Part shown: in pieces, positions 50,505-59,242 of the stretch
Position numbering within the stretch: position 1 is the stretch's first letter
Layout of the letters: every line of letters begins with the position of its first letter
Assembly (NCBI GenBank): GCA_029202845.1
Contig: CP119315.1
Span: forward strand, 2,511,001-2,575,000
DNA: 64,000 nucleotides
Reading direction: 5' to 3'
Source: Candidatus Sphingomonas colombiensis
GTDB taxonomy: Bacteria; Pseudomonadota; Alphaproteobacteria; Sphingomonadales; Sphingomonadaceae
Notes under the pieces: generated by a model
Told to the model about the DNA's origin: nothing
The model's input: only the letters and a program-made list of their open reading frames with translations
Databases searched by the model: none
Translations under genes and position numbers: made by a program

Positions 50505-52536
50505 ATGGATGGAACTGTCCACGGCACCAGAGCCATCGCAATCGTCGGCCCCGCCGGCACAGGCAAGACAAGCCTTGCCGAGGCGATGCTGTTCGCCGCC
50601 GGAACCACCGCCCGGTTGGGCGCGGTAGATGCCGGCAGCAGCGTGGGCGACGCCAGCCCCGAAGCGCGGGCGCGGAAAGGTTCTACCGAGCTTAATCTGA
50701 TGCGCTTCGAATGGATGAAGGAAGGCTATGCGCTGATCGATGCTCCCGGCTCGGCGGGCTTCGTGGCGGATGCGGAGATGGCGCTGGCCGTGGCCGATCT
50801 GGCGCTGGTGGTGATCGATCCCGATCCGGCACGGGCGCCGCTGGTCGAACCGACGTTGCGGCGGCTGGAGGCGCTGCGCATCCCGCATGCGATTTTCGTC
50901 AACAAGATCGATCAGGCGAGCGGCAGCATCGAGGATCTGCTCGCCGCGCTCCAGCCCATGAGCGCCACGACGCTGGTGGCGCGGCAAATTCCGATCCGGG
51001 CGGGCGAACGCGTCGCCGGCTTTGTCGATCTCGCGCTGGAGCGAGCTTATCATTATCAGCCGGGCCGTCGCTCGGAACAGGTGCCGCTGGCGGCCCATCT
51101 CCGCAGTGATGAGACTGCGGCGCGCTTCCACATGCTCGAACAACTGGCGGATCATGACGATGCGCTGCTCGAGCAATTGCTGAACGACGAGGCGCCGGGC
51201 GCCGCGACCATCTTTGGCGATCTCACGCGTGAGACGGGGGCGGGGCTGATCGTGCCGATCCTGTTCGGCTCGGCGCTCAACGGGTTCGGCATCCGCCGCC
51301 TTCTCAAGATGCTGCGCCACGATACGCCTGTCGCGGCGCTGACGGCGGATCGACTGGGTATCGACGGTGCGGCGGCGCAGGTGTTCAAGGTCACGCATGG
51401 CAATGCGATCGGGCGCCTCGCGCTCGCGCGGGTGTTCGGTTCGCCGCTTGCCGAGGGGGGCTGAACTGTTAAGCACCGACGGAAATCCGATGCGGATCGG
51501 CTCGCTGTTCTCGCTGCAGGGCGCGGCGACCACGAAGATTGACCGTGCCGAGCCGGGCGAGATCGTGGGCATCGCCAAGGCAGAGCTTGTTCAGGCGGGC
51601 GACCGCCTTGGTTCGGCCGGGCGCCCGCAAGCCTTTGCGGAAGCGGCGCACCGCCCGCCGGGCAATTGCGCGCTGGCCATCACCGTTACCGATCATAAGG
51701 ACGAGGTGCGGCTCTCGACAGCGCTCAATCGCCTGGCGGAGGAAGATCCCGGCGTGCGTTGGGGGCTTGATGAGGCGACGCAGGAAACGCTGCTCCATGG
51801 GCTCAATCACGAGCATCTCGCGGTGGTTCAGGCGCGCCTGAAACGGCGGTACGGCGTGGCCATATCGGTGCGGCCGCCCGCGATCGCTTATAAGGAAACG
51901 ATCCGCAAGACCGTGACGAAGCACGGCCGCCACAAGAAGCAATCCGGCGGACATGGCCAGTTCGGCGATGTGATCATCGAGCTGCGCCCGCTCGAGCGTG
52001 GCGACGGCTTTCGTTTCGAGGAGCGGATCACCGGGGGGGCGATCCCCCGGCAATGGATTCCGGCCGTCGAACATGGTGTGCGCGACGCGATGATGCGCGG
52101 GCCGTTCGGCTTTCCGGTCGTCGACGTCGCGGTCGCGCTGGTCGACGGCTCCTATCATTCCGTCGACAGCTCAGAACTCGCCTTTCGCACCGCCGGGCGG
52201 ATCGCGATGGCCGAAGCCCTGACGGCGGCCACGCCCTATCTGCTCGAGCCTGTCGCGCATGTAACCATCCGCGCGCCGGGCAGCGCCGTCTCTCGCATCA
52301 CCTCCGCCGCGACCAGCCGACGCGGGCAGGTGCTGGGGATAGCGCCACTCGAAGGCTGGTCGCGCTGGGACGAGATCGAGCTGCTGCTGCCCGAGGCGGA
52401 ACTTCCCGGACTGGAGCCTGAGCTGCGATCATTGAGCCAGGGCATGGCGCATCACGAAACGCGCTTCGATCACCTTGCGGAACTCAGCGATAAGCTCGCG
52501 AACGCGGTAATCCAGCGGGCATCTAAACCCGCGTGA
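50505..52536 (+). pseudogene. Elongation factor G-like GTPase gene with a +1 frameshift in a G6 run
   Basis: The first part (50505 to about 51460) has a P-loop GPAGTGKTSLAEAM, a switch II-like DAPGSAGF in place of DTPGH, and the base-specificity motif NKID. The second part continues with EF-G domains II-V: ELLSTDGNPMRIGSLFSLQG, TVTKHGRHKKQSGGHGQFGD, SVDSSELAFRTAGRIAMAEA. The two join at the run of six G at 51455-51460; removing one G gives a continuous protein of 676 residues, the length of an EF-G-like paralogue. AGGAGGAG precedes the ATG. EF-G-like proteins are auxiliary and not the essential translocase. Confidence 0.87.
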
Positions 52537-52836
52537 CCCTAGGCAAATTGTGCGCTTCTCGATGTGTTCCGCATTCGGGCGCCATTGAATGTTTTTAGAA
52601 TCAATGTGTTGTCGTATATTCTTGCACGGAAATGAGCGGGTTTGATCGGTGTGCCGCCCATTTAACCAAGGCAAGGGTGCTCAGGGAAATCAGGGTTCAG
52701 GAGAACGCCGCGCTGCCATGGCGATATCGTTCGCGGGAGCATAATATTGTTCTCCGGTCTCGGTGATCGCGATGATGCCGATCGGCGCGACCCTGCGAGG
52801 TGATTTTCCGGAGGGGCGCATGACGCCCGCATCAAT
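52537..52836. other. Intergenic region between convergent genes, nothing recognised
   Basis: These 300 bases separate the EF-G-like gene from the convergent anti-sigma gene. The first half is moderately AT-rich (52560-52650). No gene, repeat or clear terminator hairpin was recognised. Confidence 0.5.
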
Positions 52837-53577
52837 CTACTGCGCTGAAACGAAACTTGTTTCGAACTGCGCGAGGTCACCCGAGGCGATATCCGAAACC
52901 GCGTAGTAAGAGAGGCCGTTTCGAGTCCAGCGGCGCACGGTATAGCCATCCATCTGCATAGAGCCGTGAGGTTCGCGGGGGCCGGTCGGCCACACGAACA
53001 GATTGATGGTATGAAGCCGGCGGCGATACACGATCGCCGCGACGGTTCGGTCGCCAATATAGTCGAGCCGACCGCCGACCAGAGGGAAACCCTGCGCGGT
53101 CAAGTCGGGCGTCGGTGGCGAAAAGTCGATCTTGCCGTTGAACCATGGTTTTACGACGTGACGATCCGAGGTCTGGATATCGACCAGATGATCGGCGAGC
53201 AGCGAGCGGATATGGCTGGAGACAAGTTGCTGCCCGACGTCGGGCTCGGCGGGTGGCGGCGCGGCAAGCATCAGCGCCAGACTTGCGGCGATCGCCACGC
53301 CCGCGCCGCTGCTGGCCCAGCCAAGGCGGGCGGGCCATGGATTGGCGCGAGATGAGGGGGGCAAAGCCGCTTCGATCCGTGCCAGCAGACTTTCCGGCGC
53401 CCGCGATCGGAGCGCCTCGCCGGTCACGATCCCGCGCACCGCACGCAACTGACTGAGCTCGGCTGCACAATCGGGGCAGGCCGCCATATGCGCCTCGATC
53501 GCCGCGACATTCGCCGCATCCAATTCGTCGTCGAGCAGTGCCTGGAGCACCATCTGCCGGTCTGCGCACGCGGTCAT
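52837..53577 (-). CDS. Anti-sigma factor with zinc finger (ZAS) domain
   Basis: The 246-residue protein has an N-terminal zinc-binding anti-sigma motif with His-x3-Cys-x2-Cys (AHMAACPDCAAEL, about 31-43). One transmembrane helix (GAGVAIAASLALMLAAP) follows near 95-110, then a periplasmic domain (LVGGRLDYIGDRTVAAIVYR) of the RseA/ChrR-associated type. It would hold the ECF sigma factor at the membrane until a periplasmic signal arrives. Its start overlaps the sigma gene stop by four bases (ATGA). Confidence 0.88.
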   Translation of the reverse strand: MTACADRQMVLQALLDDELDAANVAAIEAHMAACPDCAAELSQLRAVRGIVTGEALRSRAPESLLARIEAALPPSSRANPWPARLGWASSGAGVAIAASLALMLAAPPPAEPDVGQQLVSSHIRSLLADHLVDIQTSDRHVVKPWFNGKIDFSPPTPDLTAQGFPLVGGRLDYIGDRTVAAIVYRRRLHTINLFVWPTGPREPHGSMQMDGYTVRRWTRNGLSYYAVSDIASGDLAQFETSFVSAQ

Positions 53578-54182
53578 GCCTGGCGTTCCTCTTGCGGCGG
53601 AGCGTGTATTGGCAACAGCATTGTCGCGAGCATCGCCCGGGCGCGGGCAAGCCGCGACATCACGGTGCCGATCGGCACGTCGGTCAACGCGGCGATCTCG
53701 CGATAGGAAAAACCCTCCATTTCGCGCAATATCAGCGTTTCGCGCAGCGGCTCCGGCAGATCGGAAATCACGCCGCGCACGGTATCGATTTCCCGCGTCC
53801 GGGCGAGTGCCGTCTCGGGGGTGTCGTTCGCGTCGTCGGCGATATTGGCGACCGCCGCCGCCTCGGCGTCGGATAAGGCGACCTCTGACATCACGAGGCG
53901 TTCGCGTCTGACCTGCTCGCCCACCCGGTCGCGCCAGCAATTGCGCAAGATCGCGAAAAGCCACGGGCGCGGCGGCCCGTCACGATAGCTGTCGAAAGAC
54001 TTGAACGCGCGAAGGAACGTGTCCTGCACGACATCTTCGGCGATGCTCGTGTCGCGCGTCAGATAATGGGCAAAATTATAGGCCGCATCGAGGTGCGGCA
54101 ACATCAGCTCACGGAAGCGCAATTGCGGATCGGCGGGTCGATGCCCGCCGCTGATCAGCCGAGGCCGAAAGCCGCCGATCAC
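53574..54182 (-). CDS. ECF RNA polymerase sigma factor
   Basis: The protein of about 202 residues has sigma region 2 (AEDVVQDTFLRAFKSFDSYR, WLFAILRNCWRDR) and region 4 (LPEPLRETLILREMEGFSYR, then EIAALTDVPIGTVMSRLARA). A GTG at 54182 is preferred because AGAGGAG lies ten bases before it; an upstream ATG at 54230 would overlap the cupredoxin gene. It is coupled to the anti-sigma gene and follows a cupredoxin and a metallophosphoesterase gene on the same strand, so it may control an oxidative or metal stress response. Confidence 0.9.
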   Translation of the reverse strand: MIGGFRPRLISGGHRPADPQLRFRELMLPHLDAAYNFAHYLTRDTSIAEDVVQDTFLRAFKSFDSYRDGPPRPWLFAILRNCWRDRVGEQVRRERLVMSEVALSDAEAAAVANIADDANDTPETALARTREIDTVRGVISDLPEPLRETLILREMEGFSYREIAALTDVPIGTVMSRLARARAMLATMLLPIHAPPQEERQA

Positions 54183-54213
54183 CGCAGTCCGCTCCTCTGG
54201 ACCAAATCCTATC

Positions 54214-54546
54214 CTAGCGCGCCGCCACAATTATTTTGCCCGTCATCATCGGATGGAGTGAGCAGAAATAGGCAAATGCGCCTTGCTTGGTGAAAGTGAA
54301 GCTGAATGACTGCCCGGAGTCCAGCACCTTTGACCGGAAGCTCTTATCGGTCGCGACCACAGCATGCGGGATATCGTCATCGTTGGTCCAGGTTACCGTT
54401 TGACCGACCTTCACGGTCAGCGCCTTTGGCCCGAACGTGAAGTTCGAGATGTGCACCGCCGCGGCCGTGGCGTTCTGCGCCGGCATGGCGATCGCCGGGG
54501 CCGCGCCGAGCATTGCGCAGCCGATCGCGAATAGAATGCGATTCAT
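54214..54546 (-). CDS. Periplasmic cupredoxin (plastocyanin/amicyanin-like)
   Basis: The 110-residue protein has a signal peptide (MNRILFAIGCAMLGAAPAIA) and a cupredoxin fold. The copper ligands are in place: His in DDIPHAVV, then Cys, His and Met in YFCSLHPMMTGKI. It would carry one type-1 copper for periplasmic electron transfer. It lies 12 bases after the metallophosphoesterase gene and about 30 before the sigma gene, in one operon. Which protein it exchanges electrons with is unknown. Confidence 0.92.
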   Translation of the reverse strand: MNRILFAIGCAMLGAAPAIAMPAQNATAAAVHISNFTFGPKALTVKVGQTVTWTNDDDIPHAVVATDKSFRSKVLDSGQSFSFTFTKQGAFAYFCSLHPMMTGKIIVAAR

Positions 54547-54558
54547 GAAATGAGCCTT

Positions 54559-55497
54559 TCAGGCGAGCGTGGAGTCGATCACGGCAATGGGATGTTCGCC
54601 GCGAACAAAGCTTACGTCGGTGATCCCCAGCACCGCGCGCAGTTCGCCGGGGGGAACGAGCTGCGGTCCCGGAGACGGGGCCGTTCCGGGCGCGGGCTGG
54701 GGAAAGGCGGTGGAGCGCGCGGTGTGAAAGGTCATCCTGCCTTCCACCTTCTGCGCGATCTGATGGATGTGGCCGTTGAGAATTGTGACTGACCCGAACC
54801 GGCGGAGCAGCGCCAGGGCCTGTTGCGCGTCGCCGGTTCCCCAGCCCCATTCCGCATAGACCGTCCAGAGCGGAATATGCGCGAACACCACGATCGGGGT
54901 CGAGTCTGTGTGCGTGGCGAGATCGCGCCTAAGCCACTGCAACTGCGCCGCGCCGAGATTGCCCATGCCGCCGGGTTGAAGGTCCGCGACGTTGACGAGC
55001 GCGACAAAATGCACGCCATTGTGATCGAAGCTGAACCAGCCCGCGCCACTGCTGCCCTTGCCGTGACGCGTTAGAAACGCCTTGCCGCCACCTTCATCGA
55101 CCATGTCGTGTTCGCCCGGCACGAAGAAAGCGGGGATCCCGGTTTCGCGCAGGATCTGGTCGGCGTCGTCGAACTCTTCATCGCGCGATAATTGCGTGAT
55201 GTCTCCGGTGTGGATGATGAAGTCCGGTTTCGTGGCGAGCGCCTTCACTTTCGCGATAGCTTCGCGATAGGTGGCGCGCGCGTCGGGATTGGCTGGCTTG
55301 GAGAAGCCGATATGGCTGTCGCTCAGCTGGAGGAACGTGAAGCTGGCCGTGCCGGCTGCGGAGAGCGGCGCAGCGAGTGCGGCATCGACTATCGCGCTCG
55401 ATGCCACCCCGCCGCTCAGCGCCCATAACGCGCCGGTCCCGGCCCAGGCCATACACTTCAACGCTTCGCGGCGGTCCGTCGGAAAATCGTGGCTCAT
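54559..55497 (-). CDS. Tat-exported metallophosphoesterase
   Basis: The 312-residue protein has a Tat-type leader (DRREALKCMAWAGTGALWAL). The calcineurin-like metal-binding motifs follow in order: LSDSHIG, HTGDIT, GEHDMVD (the usual GNHD reads GEHD), VVFAHIPLW and LNGHIHQ. GGAG precedes the ATG at 55497. It would hydrolyse a phosphoester in the periplasm. It is the first gene of an operon with a cupredoxin, an ECF sigma factor and its anti-sigma factor. The substrate is unknown. Confidence 0.88.
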   Translation of the reverse strand: MSHDFPTDRREALKCMAWAGTGALWALSGGVASSAIVDAALAAPLSAAGTASFTFLQLSDSHIGFSKPANPDARATYREAIAKVKALATKPDFIIHTGDITQLSRDEEFDDADQILRETGIPAFFVPGEHDMVDEGGGKAFLTRHGKGSSGAGWFSFDHNGVHFVALVNVADLQPGGMGNLGAAQLQWLRRDLATHTDSTPIVVFAHIPLWTVYAEWGWGTGDAQQALALLRRFGSVTILNGHIHQIAQKVEGRMTFHTARSTAFPQPAPGTAPSPGPQLVPPGELRAVLGITDVSFVRGEHPIAVIDSTLA

Positions 55498-55889
55498 TGT
55501 CCGCTCCACAGGAGTTCTGACAACAAGACTGGCGGCGGAAGCGATTTATTCCCCGGCTGTCGAAATTGGCGCCGGCGCCTCGGTCCCCGTCCTCTTCGAT
55601 CGGGCGCTCAGCCCGGCTGACGCGTGGAGATCGTCGCCGGCCTCACAGACGGCTTCCAGAGTCCATTCGCGGCGATTGCCCGTTCGACAACGCCCGTCGT
55701 GAGAGCGCCTTTCTCACCTCAGCAAGCGGTTCGTCCTTTGCGAATAGGGCGTGCGGGCCTTTGCCGGCCAACAACTGGTCCGGCACGATTCCCGTCGATC
55801 GCGATGGTCCTTCCTATCCCACCTTATGGCTTTGCGCAGTAAACCACTGACAGACTCTTTGTCAGGGGCGGGCGCGGATCCCTCCCGGT
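55498..55889. other. Intergenic region upstream of the metallophosphoesterase operon
   Basis: These 392 bases have no convincing gene on either strand. They hold the promoter of the metallophosphoesterase operon on the right-hand side of its start, and a small hairpin (55847-55865) that may end the operon coming from the right. Confidence 0.5.
55847..55865 (-). terminator. Weak terminator-like hairpin
   Basis: CTGACA and TGTCAG form six-base arms with a seven-base loop, 24 bases past the stop of the last gene in the 55.9-64 kb operon. The minus strand then reads TGGTTTAC, a poor T tract. Confidence 0.35.
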
Positions 55890-56625
55890 TCAGCGATCCA
55901 GTTCGACGAGTTCGTACCAGGTCTGCATATAGCCACCCACACCACCCTGCACGAAGATCGCATCGTCATCGGCGGTTACCCAAAGGTCATAATGCGGGTG
56001 AGACACGCCACCCATGCCGGGCCCTTCATCATCGACAAAGCGGAAGTGGCGACAGTCGAACGTCCCCGCCGCGACCGTAACCCTTTCTTCGCCGACATAT
56101 TCCAGCCCGATCTCCACCTCCGCGATCATCGGCGGGGGTGGCGCCGCGATGATCGGGGGAGGGGAGAAATACCCGAATTCGGCGGCGATGCGGGCCACGC
56201 GACGGATCCATGCAGCGGGTCGTATAGCCGTCGCCAGCGATGGGATGGGTGCCGAAACCGTCGATCGCGCCGGTATAGGACATCTTCTGCGACAGCCGCC
56301 CGATTGAAGGGCCAAAGCTCTCGCACTCGATGAGCCCACCGCCGCCTCCGGGGGTATGATGGAACCAGCCCGAGCCCATATAACGGTCCCCAACCGTCAG
56401 GTGGACATGAAGATCCTGTGGGCGCCCCTGACCATCGAGCGCATAGACGATATCGCGCAGCACGGTCGGCGATGGCTCCTCGATCTCGCAGCGCGCTCGG
56501 AAAATGGTGCTTCCATCGCCGTGATGGGTGAAGCTGAACCACTCGGAACCCCGTGCCTGATCAAGCATTTCCGGCTTTTTGGAGGTGTAGCGGATTCGTC
56601 CGTTGATCGTGCGATGCTGCATCAT
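55890..56625 (-). pseudogene. Unknown cytoplasmic protein gene with a probable +1 frameshift
   Basis: Two overlapping readings in different frames join into one protein of about 244 residues. The first runs from the ATG at 56625 (INGRIRYTSKKPEMLDQARG) to GDGYTTRCMD; the second continues RRVARIAAEFGYFSPPPI and ends in GGYMQTWYELVELDR. Removing one base near 56204-56205 gives a continuous frame across the junction. I do not recognise the family; a C-terminal block (VTVAAGTFDCRHFRFVDDE, HYDLWVTADD) resembles lipocalin-like or DUF3108-like strands. It is the last gene of the operon, its ATG overlapping the previous stop (TGATG). Confidence 0.65.
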
Positions 56626-56990
56626 CAGCTATCCCGCAGCCGTGCGCTCAGCTCAGCCATCGACGGTTCGGGCGCCGCTTGCATCGCTTCCATTTCCTGC
56701 TGGAATCCTCGCATGATCCTCGCGACATATTCCTTCGACATCACGGCGCGTTCGTAAGCCGCGTCACCGCTCGGCTGAAATGCCTCGATATCGGCGCGGC
56801 TGATCGTTCCCTTGCTTTCAAGCAGGCGTTCCACGGTGTCGAGCCGTTCCCGCAGCACGGCCACCTCGCCCGCCAGAGCGAGAAGGATCGACAATGTCCG
56901 CTCGGCCGTGAAATCCTGAAGAGTGTCGGGGCGCCGCCCCTTGGCGCGCGTGCCGGCGCGGGCGATCCAGTCGATGCTTTCGTTGCTCAT
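56625..56990 (-). CDS. Small unknown protein with coiled coil
   Basis: The 121-residue protein matches no family I know. Residues about 12-30 are basic (AGTRAKGRRPDTLQDF), followed by a leucine-rich helix likely to form a coiled coil (LSILLALAGEVAVLRERLDT and VERLLESKG), and an acidic, Ala- and Met-rich end (QQEMEAMQAAPEPSMAELSA). Its start overlaps the methyltransferase stop (ATGA) and its stop overlaps the next start (TGATG), so translation is coupled on both sides. A subunit or scaffold role in the operon pathway is possible. Confidence 0.75.
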   Translation of the reverse strand: MSNESIDWIARAGTRAKGRRPDTLQDFTAERTLSILLALAGEVAVLRERLDTVERLLESKGTISRADIEAFQPSGDAAYERAVMSKEYVARIMRGFQQEMEAMQAAPEPSMAELSARLRDS

Positions 56991-58186
56991 GCTTCGGGTT
57001 TCCAGGCTCCATAGGCGTTCCAGGCGGCGGCGCGGCCGTGATCCTCCTCGGCGCCGTCGGCGGATTGCGGGAAGATGGTGCGATCGACCACCGCGAGCAC
57101 GCGGGCGGTGAACTGCCTGTCGCGCGGCAGGCCTGCGTTTTCCATCACCTGCTTCAGATCGAGCGCGTGCATCGCTGACCAGAACGGCTCGTTGTTGTTG
57201 AACGCATCCCAGTCCCGGATGAACTGCTCGTAAAGCGGCATTTCGTCGCTGTATTGCGGCTGTTCGAGGTGGAACATCAGGCCGCCCGGCGCGAGCACAC
57301 GCGCGCATTCGTCGACGATCCGGGGGAGGGCGGTGCCGGACAATTCGTGCAGATACATCGTCGTCTGCACCCAGTCGAAATGACCGTCGGCAAAACGGCT
57401 CATGTCCTCCGCATTCATCTGCATGAAGGTGATGTTCTTCGCGCCGAGCGCCTGCGCGCGGGCATGGCCATAGCGCAGCACGGCGGCGGCCGTGTCGATC
57501 GCAATCACTTCGGCATCGGGGAAGGCAAGCGCCAGGGGCACGATATTGTGGCCAACGGTGCAGCCAAGATCGAGGATGCGGCGAGGGCTCCAGCCCGGAC
57601 GTTCCTTCTTGATCCACTCCACCAGCGCCTGCCCGCCGCCGTCAGACAGCGCGCCGAGGCCGCCACCGGTGGTGGCGAACAGGCCGCTATCGTAATTGGC
57701 GCCGGCGGACATGTCGCCGGGGCGCTCCTCCCCGTGATAGCTGCCCGGCATGCAATGGATGTCGGCGACGTTCATATAGTGCGGCAGCGGCAGCTCGGGA
57801 TCGAGTTGCAGCGTCGCGCGACCTTCGTTGAACTGGCGCACCTTGGCGGTCAGCTCGTCCAGCTGGCGCAGCGTGATCGAGCGCCCGTTCTGCTGGCGCA
57901 TCTCCATCGAATTGCGCTTGAGCGCTGACCAATAGCGGTGCCACGGGTCTTCGTTCATCGCGTCGCGGATTTCGAAGCGATCCTGCGGATCTCGCCCGTG
58001 TTCCGCGCGAAACGCAGGCAGCGCGCGCGTATCGTAAGCGATCTTGTTGCCCGGCCCGACGGTGCCCGACAGATATTTGTTGAACGCGGTGAGGAAGTTG
58101 TAGCGCGCGGCCTCGTCGTGCGACGGCGTGGGAAACACCGCGTGTTGCGAGACAGCCGTATAGGGTGGGGGTACGTCCTGTTTCAT
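56987..58186 (-). CDS. Class I SAM-dependent methyltransferase with a large N-terminal domain
   Basis: The 399-residue protein has a SAM-binding Rossmann domain from about 215: RRILDLGCTVGHNIVPLA (motif I reads DLGCTVG instead of DLGCGxG), then VIAIDTAAAVLRYGHARA, NAEDMSRFADGHFDWVQTTM and LAPGGLMFHLEQP. The first 200 residues (HRYWSALKRNSMEMRQQNGR) form a domain I do not recognise that may bind substrate. AAGGAGGG precedes the ATG. Its start overlaps the nitrilase-like stop (ATGA). It could methylate or demethylate an operon intermediate; substrate unknown. Confidence 0.85.
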   Translation of the reverse strand: MKQDVPPPYTAVSQHAVFPTPSHDEAARYNFLTAFNKYLSGTVGPGNKIAYDTRALPAFRAEHGRDPQDRFEIRDAMNEDPWHRYWSALKRNSMEMRQQNGRSITLRQLDELTAKVRQFNEGRATLQLDPELPLPHYMNVADIHCMPGSYHGEERPGDMSAGANYDSGLFATTGGGLGALSDGGGQALVEWIKKERPGWSPRRILDLGCTVGHNIVPLALAFPDAEVIAIDTAAAVLRYGHARAQALGAKNITFMQMNAEDMSRFADGHFDWVQTTMYLHELSGTALPRIVDECARVLAPGGLMFHLEQPQYSDEMPLYEQFIRDWDAFNNNEPFWSAMHALDLKQVMENAGLPRDRQFTARVLAVVDRTIFPQSADGAEEDHGRAAAWNAYGAWKPEA

Positions 58187-59238
58187 ATCACTCCCTCCTT
58201 CGAAAGGCGCGCGATCACCTGTTCCTGCACACGCAGGAAATGATCGCGATCGGGGGTCTGGATATCGCCATCGGCGATAAGGCTGTTGGCGGGCTGCGGC
58301 GATGGGCCGCCATAAATGGGCGCGAACAGCTCGAGACGCTGACGAGACAGGAAGTTGCTCATCCCCGGCTTGCGTCGCTGCGCCCGCAGCGCCTCGATAT
58401 CAAGATCAGCAAAGGCGGTGAATGTCTCGCCTGGGCTCGCTTCCGCCAGTGGGCGCCCCTTATAATCGATGACGATCGAATTGCCGTCGGCGGAGGCCTG
58501 CGGCATCGCGGTTCCCTCGATCCCCGCCGTGTTGGCTGACACCACATAGGCAATGTTCTCGAACGCGCGCGCGCGTTTGGCGATCTGTTTCGGCGTTGCG
58601 AGTGGCGAGCCGATTTCCGACGAGGAATGGACGAATACCTCAGCGCCGCGCAGGGCATGTGCGCGCGCGATTTCGGGGTAGAGAATTTCCTCCGACGCGA
58701 TCGCGGCCAGATTGCCGATTTCGGTCCGGGCCACCGGGAAAACGCCGTCCAGCCCATAGATGTCGAGATATTTCGACCAGACATCGTGCGGGGTGGGGGC
58801 GAACATCGAGTTGAGCCGGCGATAGCGCAGCACCACGTCGCCCGATGGCCCCACAACGAAGCTGGTCTGGAAATAGAGATCGGGGAAGTGCGGATCGCGC
58901 TCATAGGCATTGCCCGCCAGGAACAGGTTTTGCGCTTCCGCGATTTTGCCGAGCGCGTCATATTCCGGCCCGTTCATGTCGAGCGCGGCTTTCTCCGCGA
59001 AATCCGGCACCGAAATGCGCCCCGGATAGCTGGTCAGGAAATATTCGGGGAGCACCGCGAGCCGCACGGGGGTTCCGCCATATTGCTCGATGAACACCGA
59101 TGAAGCGCGCAGCTTGATCCCGATCTCCGCGATCATTGCCAGCATCTGCGCCTGCGCGGTGGCGCGATCAGGCAGGCGCTCCACGGAGCGCGCGGCGATT
59201 TGCAGCGCGAGCGCGGCATAGGGTTTGATTGTGGTCAT
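58183..59238 (-). CDS. Nitrilase-superfamily protein lacking the usual catalytic Cys and Lys
   Basis: The 351-residue protein has the carbon-nitrogen hydrolase fold: the Glu motif LAVLPEYFLTSYPGR, then VVLRYRRLNSMFAPT, and the nucleophile region NLAAIASEEILYPEIARA. In active members the second site has Lys (YRK) and the third Cys (C-[YWE]-[DE]). Here they read Arg and Ser, so the Glu-Lys-Cys triad is Glu-Arg-Ser. It may be a pseudo-enzyme, a Ser-based hydrolase or a member of an uncharacterised branch. It starts four bases after the FAD oxidase stop and overlaps the methyltransferase by four bases. Confidence 0.85.
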   Translation of the reverse strand: MTTIKPYAALALQIAARSVERLPDRATAQAQMLAMIAEIGIKLRASSVFIEQYGGTPVRLAVLPEYFLTSYPGRISVPDFAEKAALDMNGPEYDALGKIAEAQNLFLAGNAYERDPHFPDLYFQTSFVVGPSGDVVLRYRRLNSMFAPTPHDVWSKYLDIYGLDGVFPVARTEIGNLAAIASEEILYPEIARAHALRGAEVFVHSSSEIGSPLATPKQIAKRARAFENIAYVVSANTAGIEGTAMPQASADGNSIVIDYKGRPLAEASPGETFTAFADLDIEALRAQRRKPGMSNFLSRQRLELFAPIYGGPSPQPANSLIADGDIQTPDRDHFLRVQEQVIARLSKEGVI

Positions 59239-59242
59239 CGCG

